Positions 1-8,301 of a stretch of 21,413 nucleotides of DNA are shown here, piece by piece. This DNA is from JANMDR01 sp031376425. GTDB taxonomy: Bacteria; Pseudomonadota; Gammaproteobacteria; Burkholderiales; Usitatibacteraceae. The notes below the pieces were generated by a model. It saw only the letters and a list, made by a program, of their open reading frames with translations, made no database searches and was not told the DNA's origin. The translations under genes and the position numbers were made by a program. Numbering within the stretch: the stretch's first letter is position 1; each line of letters starts with the position of its first letter. The stretch spans positions 1 to 21,413 of the forward strand of contig JANMDR010000075.1 in the NCBI GenBank assembly GCA_031376425.1, given 5' to 3'.

Positions 1-1786
1 CGACAGAGGTGGGGCGAGACGCACGTATTTTCTGGCTTCTCGGCAATATGGCAGCGATGTCTCGCGCCAATGGTGCGGCGCTATTGGCACCGAAGTATCC
101 GGGGTTTGGGGTGCCGTCGGGGCGGCCTAGCCATATGCCAATCGTGTAACGATCAGTTACGCCCACTGCCCATGCATCGCGAAATCCAAAGCTGGTGCCG
201 GTTTTCCATGCGAACGGCGGACGGCTGGTGATATCGCCTGCGGGCTTATCGGGATGACTACCGCCTTCCAAGATATCGCGAATAATCCACGCAGCGCCTT
301 CACTCATCATGCGGTTTTGTACGATAGGGGCATCTTTGCTCAAGCGTGGTTTGCCTGCTACGCCATTCACGGCAAACGCACGATAAGCTCCCACTAATTC
401 TTCCAAGGTGGTACCGCCTCCACCTAGAATTAAACTTAAATTCGGCGTAGCGCCCTCATCCATACGCATGCGCAGCCCACCAGCGCGTAAACGACTAGCA
501 AAGCGGATAGGTTGGGTACGTTCTAAAATATCGACTGCAGGCACGTTTAAAGAGCGCTGCAGCGCTTCGGTAACACTCACGGGGCCAGAGAATGTAGCTT
601 GAAAATTACCGGGCGCGTAACCGCCAAAATTTTGCGGAGCATCGCTTAGCAAACTTTCAGAATGAATCAAGCCATCATCCAACGCCATTGCATACAGGAA
701 GGGCTTCAACGCCGAGCCGGGGGAACGTACGGCGCGGGTCATATCAACATGGCCGCTACGTTCAACATCATGCATATCGGCTGAACCTACATAGGCACGC
801 ACAAACATACTATCGTTTTCCATCACCAATGCAGCGATGGACGCTTTGGGCGGCAGATTGCGTACGCGATCTTGCAGCAGTGATTCAATGCGGGCTTGCA
901 GATTGGCGTCTATCGTTGTCTGCACAATTTGCGTCGCACTCTTTTTCGACTTTGCCTCATTCTTGCTACGCTCGGCCGCCAATGGTGCCAGCCATGTAGC
1001 GCTGATATTGCTTGGTGGTTGCGCGACGATGTGCTCCATTTTTGCATCCGCCACAATTTCAGGCGACCATGCACCGCTACTTTGCATACGCGCCAAAACC
1101 TTGTCGCGCATGGCTTGTGCGCGTGCGGGTTCGCGGTCAGGACGATTGCGTGTAGGAGATTGCGGCAACACAGCCAACATCGCGGCTTCGGCGTGCGATA
1201 GGTGTTTAGCAGGCTTACCAAAATAGGTGCGCGATGCCATTTCAACGCCTTCAACCATGCCGCCCATAGGCGCATAGTTTAGGTAGTAATCCAAAATTTT
1301 AGCTTTGCTGTAATGGGCTTCCAGTTGCAGCGCACGTACGCTTTGCTTCGCCTTGCCCCACAAGGTGCGTTCATTTTGGCCATCAATTAAACGCACCACT
1401 TGCATTGATAGGGTGGAACCACCCGAAACAATATGACCGTTCGCGATCCACTGCCAAGCACCGCGGACCAAGGCCGCTGGGTTCACGCCGGGGTGGGTGT
1501 AAAAATAACGGTCTTCATATTGAACCAGTGCCGCGATGTAGCGGGGCGAGACATCGGCCATAGTTACTTTATGCCGCCACACGCCATCAGCCGATGGATA
1601 GGCGCGTAAGGGGGTGCCGTCTTCGGCCAAGACGATGCTGCTTTCATCGGGCGGATCTAAGGTAATAGGATTGAGACGATCAAGTACGAACAGGCTTGCT
1701 GTGGCTATTGCCATCACTATGCCGCTGATGCGCAGCCAGCGCGGGAGGGCGCGCCAACTTGTGTGCAGTTTTTTTAGTTTTAACAT
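1..1786 (-). CDS. pbpC: Penicillin-binding protein 1C (bifunctional glycosyltransferase/transpeptidase), 3' end outside window
   Basis: Class A PBP that polymerises lipid II and cross-links peptidoglycan in the periplasm. Translating the minus strand gives 595 residues, open to the window edge. An N-terminal membrane anchor (about residues 13-32) is followed by a GT51 domain with catalytic E91 in an EDRYFYTHPG motif. The transpeptidase domain has SALK (S358, K361), SLN (S412-N414) and KTG (K528-G530). The C-terminal PBP1C-specific domain lies outside the window. The start is fixed by a strong AAGGAGGAGC Shine-Dalgarno at 1791-1800, four bases before the ATG. It sits 52 bp downstream of yfhM, the arrangement known from Escherichia coli, and is probably co-transcribed with it. 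Identity is firm. The only gap is the missing C-terminus. Confidence 0.95.
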   Translation of the reverse strand, partial: MLKLKKLHTSWRALPRWLRISGIVMAIATASLFVLDRLNPITLDPPDESSIVLAEDGTPLRAYPSADGVWRHKVTMADVSPRYIAALVQYEDRYFYTHPGVNPAALVRGAWQWIANGHIVSGGSTLSMQVVRLIDGQNERTLWGKAKQSVRALQLEAHYSKAKILDYYLNYAPMGGMVEGVEMASRTYFGKPAKHLSHAEAAMLAVLPQSPTRNRPDREPARAQAMRDKVLARMQSSGAWSPEIVADAKMEHIVAQPPSNISATWLAPLAAERSKNEAKSKKSATQIVQTTIDANLQARIESLLQDRVRNLPPKASIAALVMENDSMFVRAYVGSADMHDVERSGHVDMTRAVRSPGSALKPFLYAMALDDGLIHSESLLSDAPQNFGGYAPGNFQATFSGPVSVTEALQRSLNVPAVDILERTQPIRFASRLRAGGLRMRMDEGATPNLSLILGGGGTTLEELVGAYRAFAVNGVAGKPRLSKDAPIVQNRMMSEGAAWIIRDILEGGSHPDKPAGDITSRPPFAWKTGTSFGFRDAWAVGVTDRYTIGIWLGRPDGTPNPGYFGANSAAPLARDIAAILPRSQKIRASRPTSV

Positions 1787-1838
1787 GGCGGCTCCTCCTT
1801 TCAATTTAGCGCATTATTTAGCACATTAAACAGCCAAA

Positions 1839-4800
1839 CTACTTCTTCTCATTAACCTGCAGTATTTGCGAACTACCGGCACCGCTGCCGCGAATTTCTG
1901 GGCGATACATATCTTCAGCAAAGGCGGCGGGAATCACAAACTCGCCCGGCGTGACTACACGAACGACGTAGTACAAATCAGTCACGCCCTCTAATTTAGC
2001 CGCCACCACAAAACGATCATCCCTAAATTCGCGATGCTTAATTTTTGGATTAGCCATCGCCTCAGCAGGCGCTTCTGGTGTACGGTTGCCCCAGATGCGA
2101 TTGGCTTCGGTGGTTTTAGTTTTATCCAGCTTAGGATCAAAGTTTGAAAACGGGTTGCTGGCGTTATTTGCCGTTAAGTTTTGATTTTCAATTTCAATGC
2201 CTGCAGGGATACGATCAATGACCATTGCATCTTCAATCCAGCGCTTACTTTGCACCTCAAGATGAACGATGATTTGCTCACCCACCACTAGCGCACGATT
2301 ACCCACTTGTTTACCGCTTGGCTCGTAATAGGTGCGGCGGAAGGCAAAATATTCATCACTCGTTTCACGCGGCTTTACGGCATAACCTACGGTCTCAATG
2401 CCCACAAATAGGGGCTTAGCACCATCATTTGTGATACTCGCGCCTTGCTTTACGGCGGCAGAATCAATCTCGCGCATTTGTGTGCCACCAGCTTTGCCAG
2501 ATTCAAATGCTTCGGCCTTGCCGTTACGATTCAAGCTGGCTTTCCAGCTATCACCACCGCTATTTACAAAGCTACGTGCTGCCAATAACAACGCGGTTTG
2601 TTCTTGCGTGGATAACCAGCGCGCGTTGCCGGTTAAGCGCAACAATAGGCCGACTAAATCACCGCCCGCTTTTGGATGTTTGAGCTTGTGTTTCTCCATC
2701 AACGCGACGGACATTGCGGTATCCCGTAACTGTGTGCCGTAATCGCCTAACCATTCCCATTGATAACCATTCATTCCATAAGGCGTGGAGAATGCGGTAT
2801 CTAGCGCTTCTTGCGCACGTTTAGTATCACCCATCGCACTCAAGGCCACGGCCAAATGGACTAACGGCAAGCTCGATAAAGAACGCGTGCGATAGTCATC
2901 GTGCAAGATGCGTAGTGCGGCTAGCGGTGCTGATTTACCGTCTTTGGACAACACATAGCCCATGTAGGCCAATGCTCCCAAGCGCCGATGGCTTTCACGT
3001 GCATTCCCACGATTGCCGTCATAGCCCCACCATGCGGATTCTTGACTAATGCTATCTTGCGGTTTGTTTTTATCAGTCTTAGCGGTCATGGCAGGAAAGC
3101 TTGATGCCGCCTGTTGCAATTGCTTAAGCATCCACGTGTTACCGCGTTTTAGCACGTTATCAGGCACGCTATAGCCTTGCGTTTGCGCAGTGGTGAGGAA
3201 ATCCAGTGCATAGGCGCTTAACCACGGCTCATCCAAGCCTTCGCCCCATAATGAGAAGGCACCGCTTTCGCGCTGTAACCCCGCCAAGCGGGCAATAGCT
3301 TGCCCCATCGCTTTTTCACGTTCTTCTTTGCTAAAGGGTTTTAGCCCTGCACGCTCAGCCAAGGCATCATCAATAATCAAATGCGGAAAGGCTTTGCTGG
3401 TGGTTTGCTCAAGGCAGCCATAGGGATAGCCTAACAGCCCTTTCACTAGCTGATCAACGTTTATGGGCGGCACATTTGAAAACGTGGTGGACATCAAGGC
3501 GCTGCCAGGGTAATAAGCTTCCAAGCTATTAGGCTCAAGCTTCAAAGTTTCACCGGGGGCTAACTGCACATAGCGGCGCGTACGTTCGGCCGCGGTGAGT
3601 GGTGAGATGACCAGCAATGATTGCCGCTTAATATTGACTGGCTGCGCCTTGGTGCCCGCCTTCACCAAGACAGTAACCGTACTTTCACCCGCACCGTCGG
3701 TGGCTTGCGCCTTGTAGCGCAGGGTTTTCTTTTGCATTGGCGCAAGGGTTAATTGCTCAGTACCGCCAGTAATTTTTACTGGGCCATCACTGCTTAGGGT
3801 GACCGTAGTTTGCTGGGTTTCGGTTGTGGTATTGGTAACATCTAAAGCGATGTTGGCACGATCACCGGGGGACACAAAACGCGGCATGGCAAGCTCGGCC
3901 ACAATGGGTGCAGCGCTAATAGTTTCAGCTTCCGCACGGCCAAATTGTTTGGTGCCAGCCACCACAGCCATCACGCGTAAGGTGCCATTAAAATCAGGAA
4001 TATCTAAAAATAACTCCGCTTCGCCCGCTTTGTTTAAGGTGACTGGGCCGGAATATAAATCTACCAGCCGCACCTTCTTCGGCGTATTGGCTTTATCGCG
4101 GGTTCTAGCATCACCACCAAACTTTAGCTTCCCTTTTTGGCCTTCCATTGTCTCAATAAATTTGCCGTAGATGTCTAAAATATCTTGGCTATAACGTTGT
4201 TTACCTAAGAAAAACTCGAACGCATCGGGGCTTTGAAAATTGGTTACGTTCAAGATACCCACGTCTACCGCATACACCGTGGCGGTTGCTGTATCACCCG
4301 CTAGTCCGGGTGCTTTTAGGACTACTTTTAACTTGGTGTCAGGCAGGCTTTTTGCTGGTACATCAATAGCCACTTTTAGCTTACGATCTTCACGCGCAAG
4401 CGCCAAGTGCGTTAAGCCCAGTGCCCGTGCTGGCGTGATTTTTTCACCAACATTACCAGGACGGAATACGGTAGTGGTGATGTATAAATTATGCTGATTC
4501 CATTTTTTATCAATCGGGATCGATACTGTCGTGCCGCCTTTACTAACATTCTCATGCATACGCATAAGCACACCCGCGCCCTCAACAGTGATGAGCGCAA
4601 CACCATCATGGGGCGGTGAAATAGTGAGCTTGGCGGTTTCACCAGCTTGGTAGTTAGCTTTGTCTAACTTAAGCGCGACGCGATCAGGGCGGCTACCCAT
4701 ACTTTCGTTTTCTTGAGCACCCCAGCCGGAGTAAAACCGATAACGATTAGCCGCACCCGATTCTAAATCAATCACTTCTAAACGATAGCGGCCATAGCGT

Positions 4801-7109
4801 ACTGGCACTGCCACACTAACGCGGTTTTGCAGGGCAATTTGGCGGCTTTCTACTAATTCTTCTTGCTCGTTATAGCCCGAATGCCAGCCACGTTGATCGT
4901 CAAAAACCCAGTAATAATCACGGTCTTCACGATATAGCCGTAAACTAACGCGCGCTGCTGGCGCGTTCTTACCCGCGCGGTCTACACGCACCACTTCAAA
5001 CTCGGCCAAGCTACCTTCGCGTACAAATTTGCCTTCCCATTTTGGGCGCACGCCGACCATTTTTTCAGTCGGGAATATGGTGCGCTCAATGCTGCGAATA
5101 ACAGGGCGTCCGCCGGATTCCAACAAGCTCAATGTGGCACGCACGGTGAGTGGTGAATTGGTTTTTTCGCTTAACTTTTCTGACGGACTTACTTCTACCT
5201 GACCAGTACCGGTTTCACTTAAATTAATGGCTTCAATATCGGCACGTTGCTTTAAGGCATCGTCAGCAACATCGCCAAACTCAAAGCCTGGCCATAGTTT
5301 AGCGAAGGGGTTACGGTTACGTTCCGTGTTTACAAAGCCCTGTAATTTATTGCCAGCAGCAGGTGCGCCATAAAGGTAAGCACCGGTTACGTCAATATTG
5401 AGTTTATCGCCCAGTGCTAGATATTCAGCTTTGGCTTTAAGATCAAGCTTCATCCGCTCGGGTAAAAATTCTTCTACCTGAAAACGCATGGTTGAATTTG
5501 GCGCTTTGGTGGTTGGATCAACCCTAAACTCTAGCGCCCATGTGCCGGTTTGCGCATCTTGCGGTAGCACAACTTTTTGCCGTAAAAAACCTGCCCGTGC
5601 TGGATCAGGCGTGATTAAGTACTGCTCCACCGCTTTGCCATCAGCGCGTTTTAAATTTACGTGAATAGGTGTGGGTGGCAATGCCGCGCCATCTTGGTCA
5701 CGCACTAAAATGCTGGCTTCAAAGGTTTCACCGGGGCGATAAATATCGCGGCCTGCATAGGCATAAACCTTGGTAGGTGAGGCTTGATGGCCGCTTACAT
5801 CAAACTCCGATAAATCCAGCGCTGGCTCCATCAGTGACAAAATAGAATACTCATTGCCACGGCTGGCGGTGAGCACTTTTAGCGGATTGGTGGCGGTAGC
5901 AAAAGTGGCAAAGCCTTCGCCATCGGCTGATTTAGTCATGGCTACTTTGCCGTTTTCATCGAGCACTTTAAACTCAATATCGTGCATCGGCTTACCGGTT
6001 TTAAGCGAGTGCGCAAATACATCTAAACCATTGGCATGACGGCGTGCATGCAGGCCAATATCGCTCACGTAAAAATAGGTGGTTTGGTATTCCGAACGGA
6101 AGCGCCCGGGTTCACTCATCACTGCAATATAAATACCGGGGTCTTGGAGCTCCTTAATATCTTCCACTGGCAAATGGGTGACGTTACGCCGATTTTTACG
6201 AGCGTCCATGACGAAGCGATTGGTGTATACGCTCTTTGCATATTTACGCAATTGATCTAGCTGATATGACTGCACCAAACCCTGCGGTTTACGGCGTTCA
6301 TCGTAATATCCGTTGTCATATTCGTCGTCTTCACTGTTAGTGGTTTGCGGCGCTTTTTTACCCCCCACAATACTGGCTAAAAACTTCGGCAATTGTGCGG
6401 GCTCAACGCGTAAAAATTGCACATCTACTTCGCCTACATTTACGCTGATAACCGGCAAGCCCCCATTTTGCTTGGCTGGCAACACCGTACCTTTTGAAGC
6501 GAAGAAAAATGACGAAGGCATGGCCTCAGCTACCACTTCGCAACTTAAATTTCTACCCAGTTTTTCATTGCTGCCACCGCTTAAATCAGCGCTCAAGGTG
6601 ATACGATATTTATTGCGCGGAATTACATGTGGTAAGTAAATGGCGCGTGGGTTATCGCCTTGAATCCAACTGGTCTCTAAGCGTGCGCCACCGGCATCAG
6701 TTTCAGCTTTAGTTAACGTGGCTGTGCCTTCACCGGCCACTTTGGGCGGGTTGGCTTTTCTAACTGGTACGCCCTGGTTTTGCTCGTCATCACTCGAATC
6801 TGAAGTAATGGATTTGCCCGCAGCATTAACCCGCCCCAAATTGAGCACGGTGATGCGCTTAGCGTAACTTTGGCTGCTATCTAAAGGCGCTGTAAACATG
6901 AGCGCCAACGCAGGCGAAGATTCAAAATATTTAGCCTGACAATCCAGCGCTTCAAATTTTTCATTCGCAATCGCTTCCGATACGCCCGGAATGCTTAAAC
7001 CTCCACTAAGCCCTCGCCCCTTCCACCAAGAATAAGCACCACCAATAGCAGCAGCGGAGACCGCTGCAACGGCTGAAAACGCAAGAATGGCTTTAATATT
7101 TTTCTTCAT
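1839..7109 (-). CDS. yfhM: Bacterial alpha-2-macroglobulin family protein with thioester
   Basis: Very large periplasmic protein (1756 residues; E. coli YfhM is about 1650) of the bacterial alpha-2-macroglobulin family. These are thought to trap foreign proteases and to protect the envelope together with PBP1C. The reactive thioester motif CLEQ is intact (C1232 to Q1235, context GYPYGCLEQTTS), so this is the thioester-bearing type. The N-terminus has a positively charged start and a hydrophobic stretch at about residues 5-27. There is no lipobox cysteine, so it looks like a signal anchor or a cleaved signal rather than the lipoprotein anchor of E. coli YfhM. MG-type domains with repeated macroglobulin-like beta segments fill residues 200-1000. 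The C-terminal receptor-like region ends in a conserved DLYYVVRVVTPGEF block. Upstream AAGGCGATCC gives only a modest ribosome binding site. It heads a two-gene unit with pbpC. Confidence 0.96.
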   Translation of the reverse strand: MKKNIKAILAFSAVAAVSAAAIGGAYSWWKGRGLSGGLSIPGVSEAIANEKFEALDCQAKYFESSPALALMFTAPLDSSQSYAKRITVLNLGRVNAAGKSITSDSSDDEQNQGVPVRKANPPKVAGEGTATLTKAETDAGGARLETSWIQGDNPRAIYLPHVIPRNKYRITLSADLSGGSNEKLGRNLSCEVVAEAMPSSFFFASKGTVLPAKQNGGLPVISVNVGEVDVQFLRVEPAQLPKFLASIVGGKKAPQTTNSEDDEYDNGYYDERRKPQGLVQSYQLDQLRKYAKSVYTNRFVMDARKNRRNVTHLPVEDIKELQDPGIYIAVMSEPGRFRSEYQTTYFYVSDIGLHARRHANGLDVFAHSLKTGKPMHDIEFKVLDENGKVAMTKSADGEGFATFATATNPLKVLTASRGNEYSILSLMEPALDLSEFDVSGHQASPTKVYAYAGRDIYRPGETFEASILVRDQDGAALPPTPIHVNLKRADGKAVEQYLITPDPARAGFLRQKVVLPQDAQTGTWALEFRVDPTTKAPNSTMRFQVEEFLPERMKLDLKAKAEYLALGDKLNIDVTGAYLYGAPAAGNKLQGFVNTERNRNPFAKLWPGFEFGDVADDALKQRADIEAINLSETGTGQVEVSPSEKLSEKTNSPLTVRATLSLLESGGRPVIRSIERTIFPTEKMVGVRPKWEGKFVREGSLAEFEVVRVDRAGKNAPAARVSLRLYREDRDYYWVFDDQRGWHSGYNEQEELVESRQIALQNRVSVAVPVRYGRYRLEVIDLESGAANRYRFYSGWGAQENESMGSRPDRVALKLDKANYQAGETAKLTISPPHDGVALITVEGAGVLMRMHENVSKGGTTVSIPIDKKWNQHNLYITTTVFRPGNVGEKITPARALGLTHLALAREDRKLKVAIDVPAKSLPDTKLKVVLKAPGLAGDTATATVYAVDVGILNVTNFQSPDAFEFFLGKQRYSQDILDIYGKFIETMEGQKGKLKFGGDARTRDKANTPKKVRLVDLYSGPVTLNKAGEAELFLDIPDFNGTLRVMAVVAGTKQFGRAEAETISAAPIVAELAMPRFVSPGDRANIALDVTNTTTETQQTTVTLSSDGPVKITGGTEQLTLAPMQKKTLRYKAQATDGAGESTVTVLVKAGTKAQPVNIKRQSLLVISPLTAAERTRRYVQLAPGETLKLEPNSLEAYYPGSALMSTTFSNVPPINVDQLVKGLLGYPYGCLEQTTSKAFPHLIIDDALAERAGLKPFSKEEREKAMGQAIARLAGLQRESGAFSLWGEGLDEPWLSAYALDFLTTAQTQGYSVPDNVLKRGNTWMLKQLQQAASSFPAMTAKTDKNKPQDSISQESAWWGYDGNRGNARESHRRLGALAYMGYVLSKDGKSAPLAALRILHDDYRTRSLSSLPLVHLAVALSAMGDTKRAQEALDTAFSTPYGMNGYQWEWLGDYGTQLRDTAMSVALMEKHKLKHPKAGGDLVGLLLRLTGNARWLSTQEQTALLLAARSFVNSGGDSWKASLNRNGKAEAFESGKAGGTQMREIDSAAVKQGASITNDGAKPLFVGIETVGYAVKPRETSDEYFAFRRTYYEPSGKQVGNRALVVGEQIIVHLEVQSKRWIEDAMVIDRIPAGIEIENQNLTANNASNPFSNFDPKLDKTKTTEANRIWGNRTPEAPAEAMANPKIKHREFRDDRFVVAAKLEGVTDLYYVVRVVTPGEFVIPAAFAEDMYRPEIRGSGAGSSQILQVNEKK

Positions 7110-7314
7110 GATGGATCGCCTTAGATTGTTGAATGCGAGCGGCTTTTTAATTTTGAATCGTGTGTTTACGGTGAGGCTCTAGCTAAACTAATAGCTTAAA
7201 TCACAAACCGTACTGTACGCCATAGTGCGTGCGTAATTCTGAATCAATTAGGATTGAATGTGGCAGAAAAATGGCAGGGATTATGCACGCACAAACATGT
7301 ACAAGAATAAAGAT

Positions 7315-7333
7315 CATATGCTTAGCGCATATG
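7315..7333. repeat. Perfect inverted repeat CATATGC-N5-GCATATG
   Basis: Two perfect 7-base arms separated by TTAGC lie in the intergenic region between yfhM and the antitoxin remnant, about 64 bp upstream of the remnant's ATG. No T-run follows on either strand, so a terminator is unlikely. It could be an operator for the former antitoxin, as such genes are usually autoregulated, but this is inference. The rest of the interval from 7110 to 7396 shows no convincing gene. Confidence 0.35.
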
Positions 7334-7396
7334 CTGCCACGGACTTGGCTACGGATAAGGTAAACTTTGAAATATAAGCTTATTTTGGAGGCGATA

Positions 7397-7531
7397 ATGG
7401 GAACACGATTGGAGCTATTGGAGTCCGAAGCAATGCGCTTATCCGCAAACGAACGCGCCGCTTTAGCGCAGGTGCTCATTGCTAGCCTTGACGAGGATTC
7501 TGAGATTTAAGAAGCGTGGACGGCGTGCTAA
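7397..7531 (+). pseudogene. Remnant of addiction-module antitoxin (RelE-partner family), broken by a stop
   Basis: Behind a good GGAGG ribosome site (7387-7391), an ATG at 7397 opens a 37-residue reading frame. It contains the segments LSANERAALAQVLIASLDED and SEI, then TAA at 7508. Reading through the TAA continues EAWTAC before a second stop. This pattern matches the N-terminus of the putative addiction-module antitoxin family (TIGR02574-like: ERxxLAExLLxSLDEDxEIEEAW). The stop therefore most likely replaces a glutamate codon (GAA to TAA). The C-terminal third and the RelE-type toxin normally encoded next are absent: the convergent RHH antitoxin gene ends at 7540. A truncated 37-residue peptide could still be made. 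The family call rests on motif memory only. Confidence 0.6.
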
Positions 7532-7539
7532 TTTAATTT

Positions 7540-7791
7540 CTATTCGCTTGCTCTTTGGTTACCTAACTGCCGTTTTTCAAATGCCGCATCAAGCTCGTCC
7601 AACACCGCCAAACCCTGCATGGCATCACCGCGACTGGCACGCAGGGTAAAGCGCGTAAGTAGGTCTTGTTGGGCGATAGCGATCGTGGTCAGCTCTTCAA
7701 TAAACTTATTTGTACTGAGTCCCCTTGCACGCGCAATTTCTTTGATTCTCAGATGTTTACTTTCGGGTAGCCTAATGGTGAGCACTGACAT
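7540..7791 (-). CDS. Ribbon-helix-helix antitoxin of PIN toxin pair
   Basis: An 83-residue protein with an N-terminal ribbon-helix-helix fold. The beta strand is SVLTIRLPE (residues 2-10), followed by helices around HLRIKEIARARGLSTNKFIEEL (12-34), as in CopG/HicB-like antitoxins. The C-terminal half is probably the toxin-binding segment. It starts 3 bp after the stop of the PIN toxin gene. Its Shine-Dalgarno (AAAGGAG) lies inside the last codons of the toxin gene, so translation is probably coupled. Expected role: neutralise the PIN ribonuclease and repress the operon, perhaps through the inverted repeat at 8237-8256. The order is toxin then antitoxin, opposite to most VapBC-type operons. Confidence 0.8.
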   Translation of the reverse strand: MSVLTIRLPESKHLRIKEIARARGLSTNKFIEELTTIAIAQQDLLTRFTLRASRGDAMQGLAVLDELDAAFEKRQLGNQRASE

Positions 7792-7794
7792 TTT

Positions 7795-8232
7795 TCATTC
7801 TCCTTTATCCAAAATCATCCATTGCGCTGGGGTACAAACCTGTACCCTCGGAAAGCGCAGTTCGGCGCTCGCAAAATCCCGCAAATTCCAAGTTAGCAAC
7901 ACCGCATCTTGCGCGGCAACAGCCAGTTCAAATACATGATTATCTGCTTCGTCCTTTAAGTTAGGTCGCCATAAATAATGCAATTCAATCATCTGACATC
8001 TCGATGCGAAAGCATCAATCAAAACATCTCTTTTAGCTTGCGATAATGGACAGCGTGCTAGAGTTTGCGGTCGAGAAAGCACATCCTCATATTCAAGAAA
8101 CAATGATAAGGAAATTACGGGTTGCCACCGCCCCTCAAGTGCGCCGCGCAATACCGCACGCGATGCGCCTTCAGCACTAGTAAATGCAGAAACTAATACA
8201 TTGGTATCTAAGATTATTCGCTTTTGCATCAT
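7795..8232 (-). CDS. PIN-domain toxin (putative ribonuclease, COG1569-like)
   Basis: A 145-residue single PIN domain, the fold of VapC-like RNases. The acidic metal-binding set is visible: D9 in the ILDTNVLVSAF start motif, E47 in LFLEYEDVL, D94/D97 in KDEADNH, and D119 in TWNLRDF. It matches the group annotated as putative toxin-antitoxin toxin component, PIN family. The start is ATG at 8232, with a second ATG as codon 2. Neither has a Shine-Dalgarno, which would keep toxin synthesis low relative to the well-led antitoxin that follows. The catalytic residues are all present, so the toxin is probably functional. Confidence 0.88.
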   Translation of the reverse strand: MMQKRIILDTNVLVSAFTSAEGASRAVLRGALEGRWQPVISLSLFLEYEDVLSRPQTLARCPLSQAKRDVLIDAFASRCQMIELHYLWRPNLKDEADNHVFELAVAAQDAVLLTWNLRDFASAELRFPRVQVCTPAQWMILDKGE

Positions 8233-8236
8233 AAAA

Positions 8237-8256
8237 TGATAGCATATACACTATCA
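8237..8256 (-). promoter_or_regulatory. Candidate operator/promoter of the PIN-RHH operon
   Basis: An inverted repeat, TGATAG-N8-CTATCA, lies immediately upstream of the PIN toxin ATG in an A+T-rich stretch (GTGTATATG). A 6-base palindrome with an A+T spacer just before the operon start is what an autoregulating ribbon-helix-helix antitoxin would bind. The exact -35/-10 pair is not clear. Confidence 0.4.
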
Positions 8257-8301
8257 AAATAGTAATACCGCCAAAGTAACTTAGCCGGGTTGCGTACCCA
8301 A

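Noticed and set aside
910..1275. Several 60-130-codon frames on both strands between 400 and 1300
   Set aside because: They overlap pbpC, whose minus-strand translation shows all PBP motifs; they are shadow frames.
7201..7479. Minus-strand 92-codon frame in the yfhM-antitoxin gap
   Set aside because: No ribosome site, no recognisable motif, and it overlaps the better supported antitoxin remnant on the plus strand.
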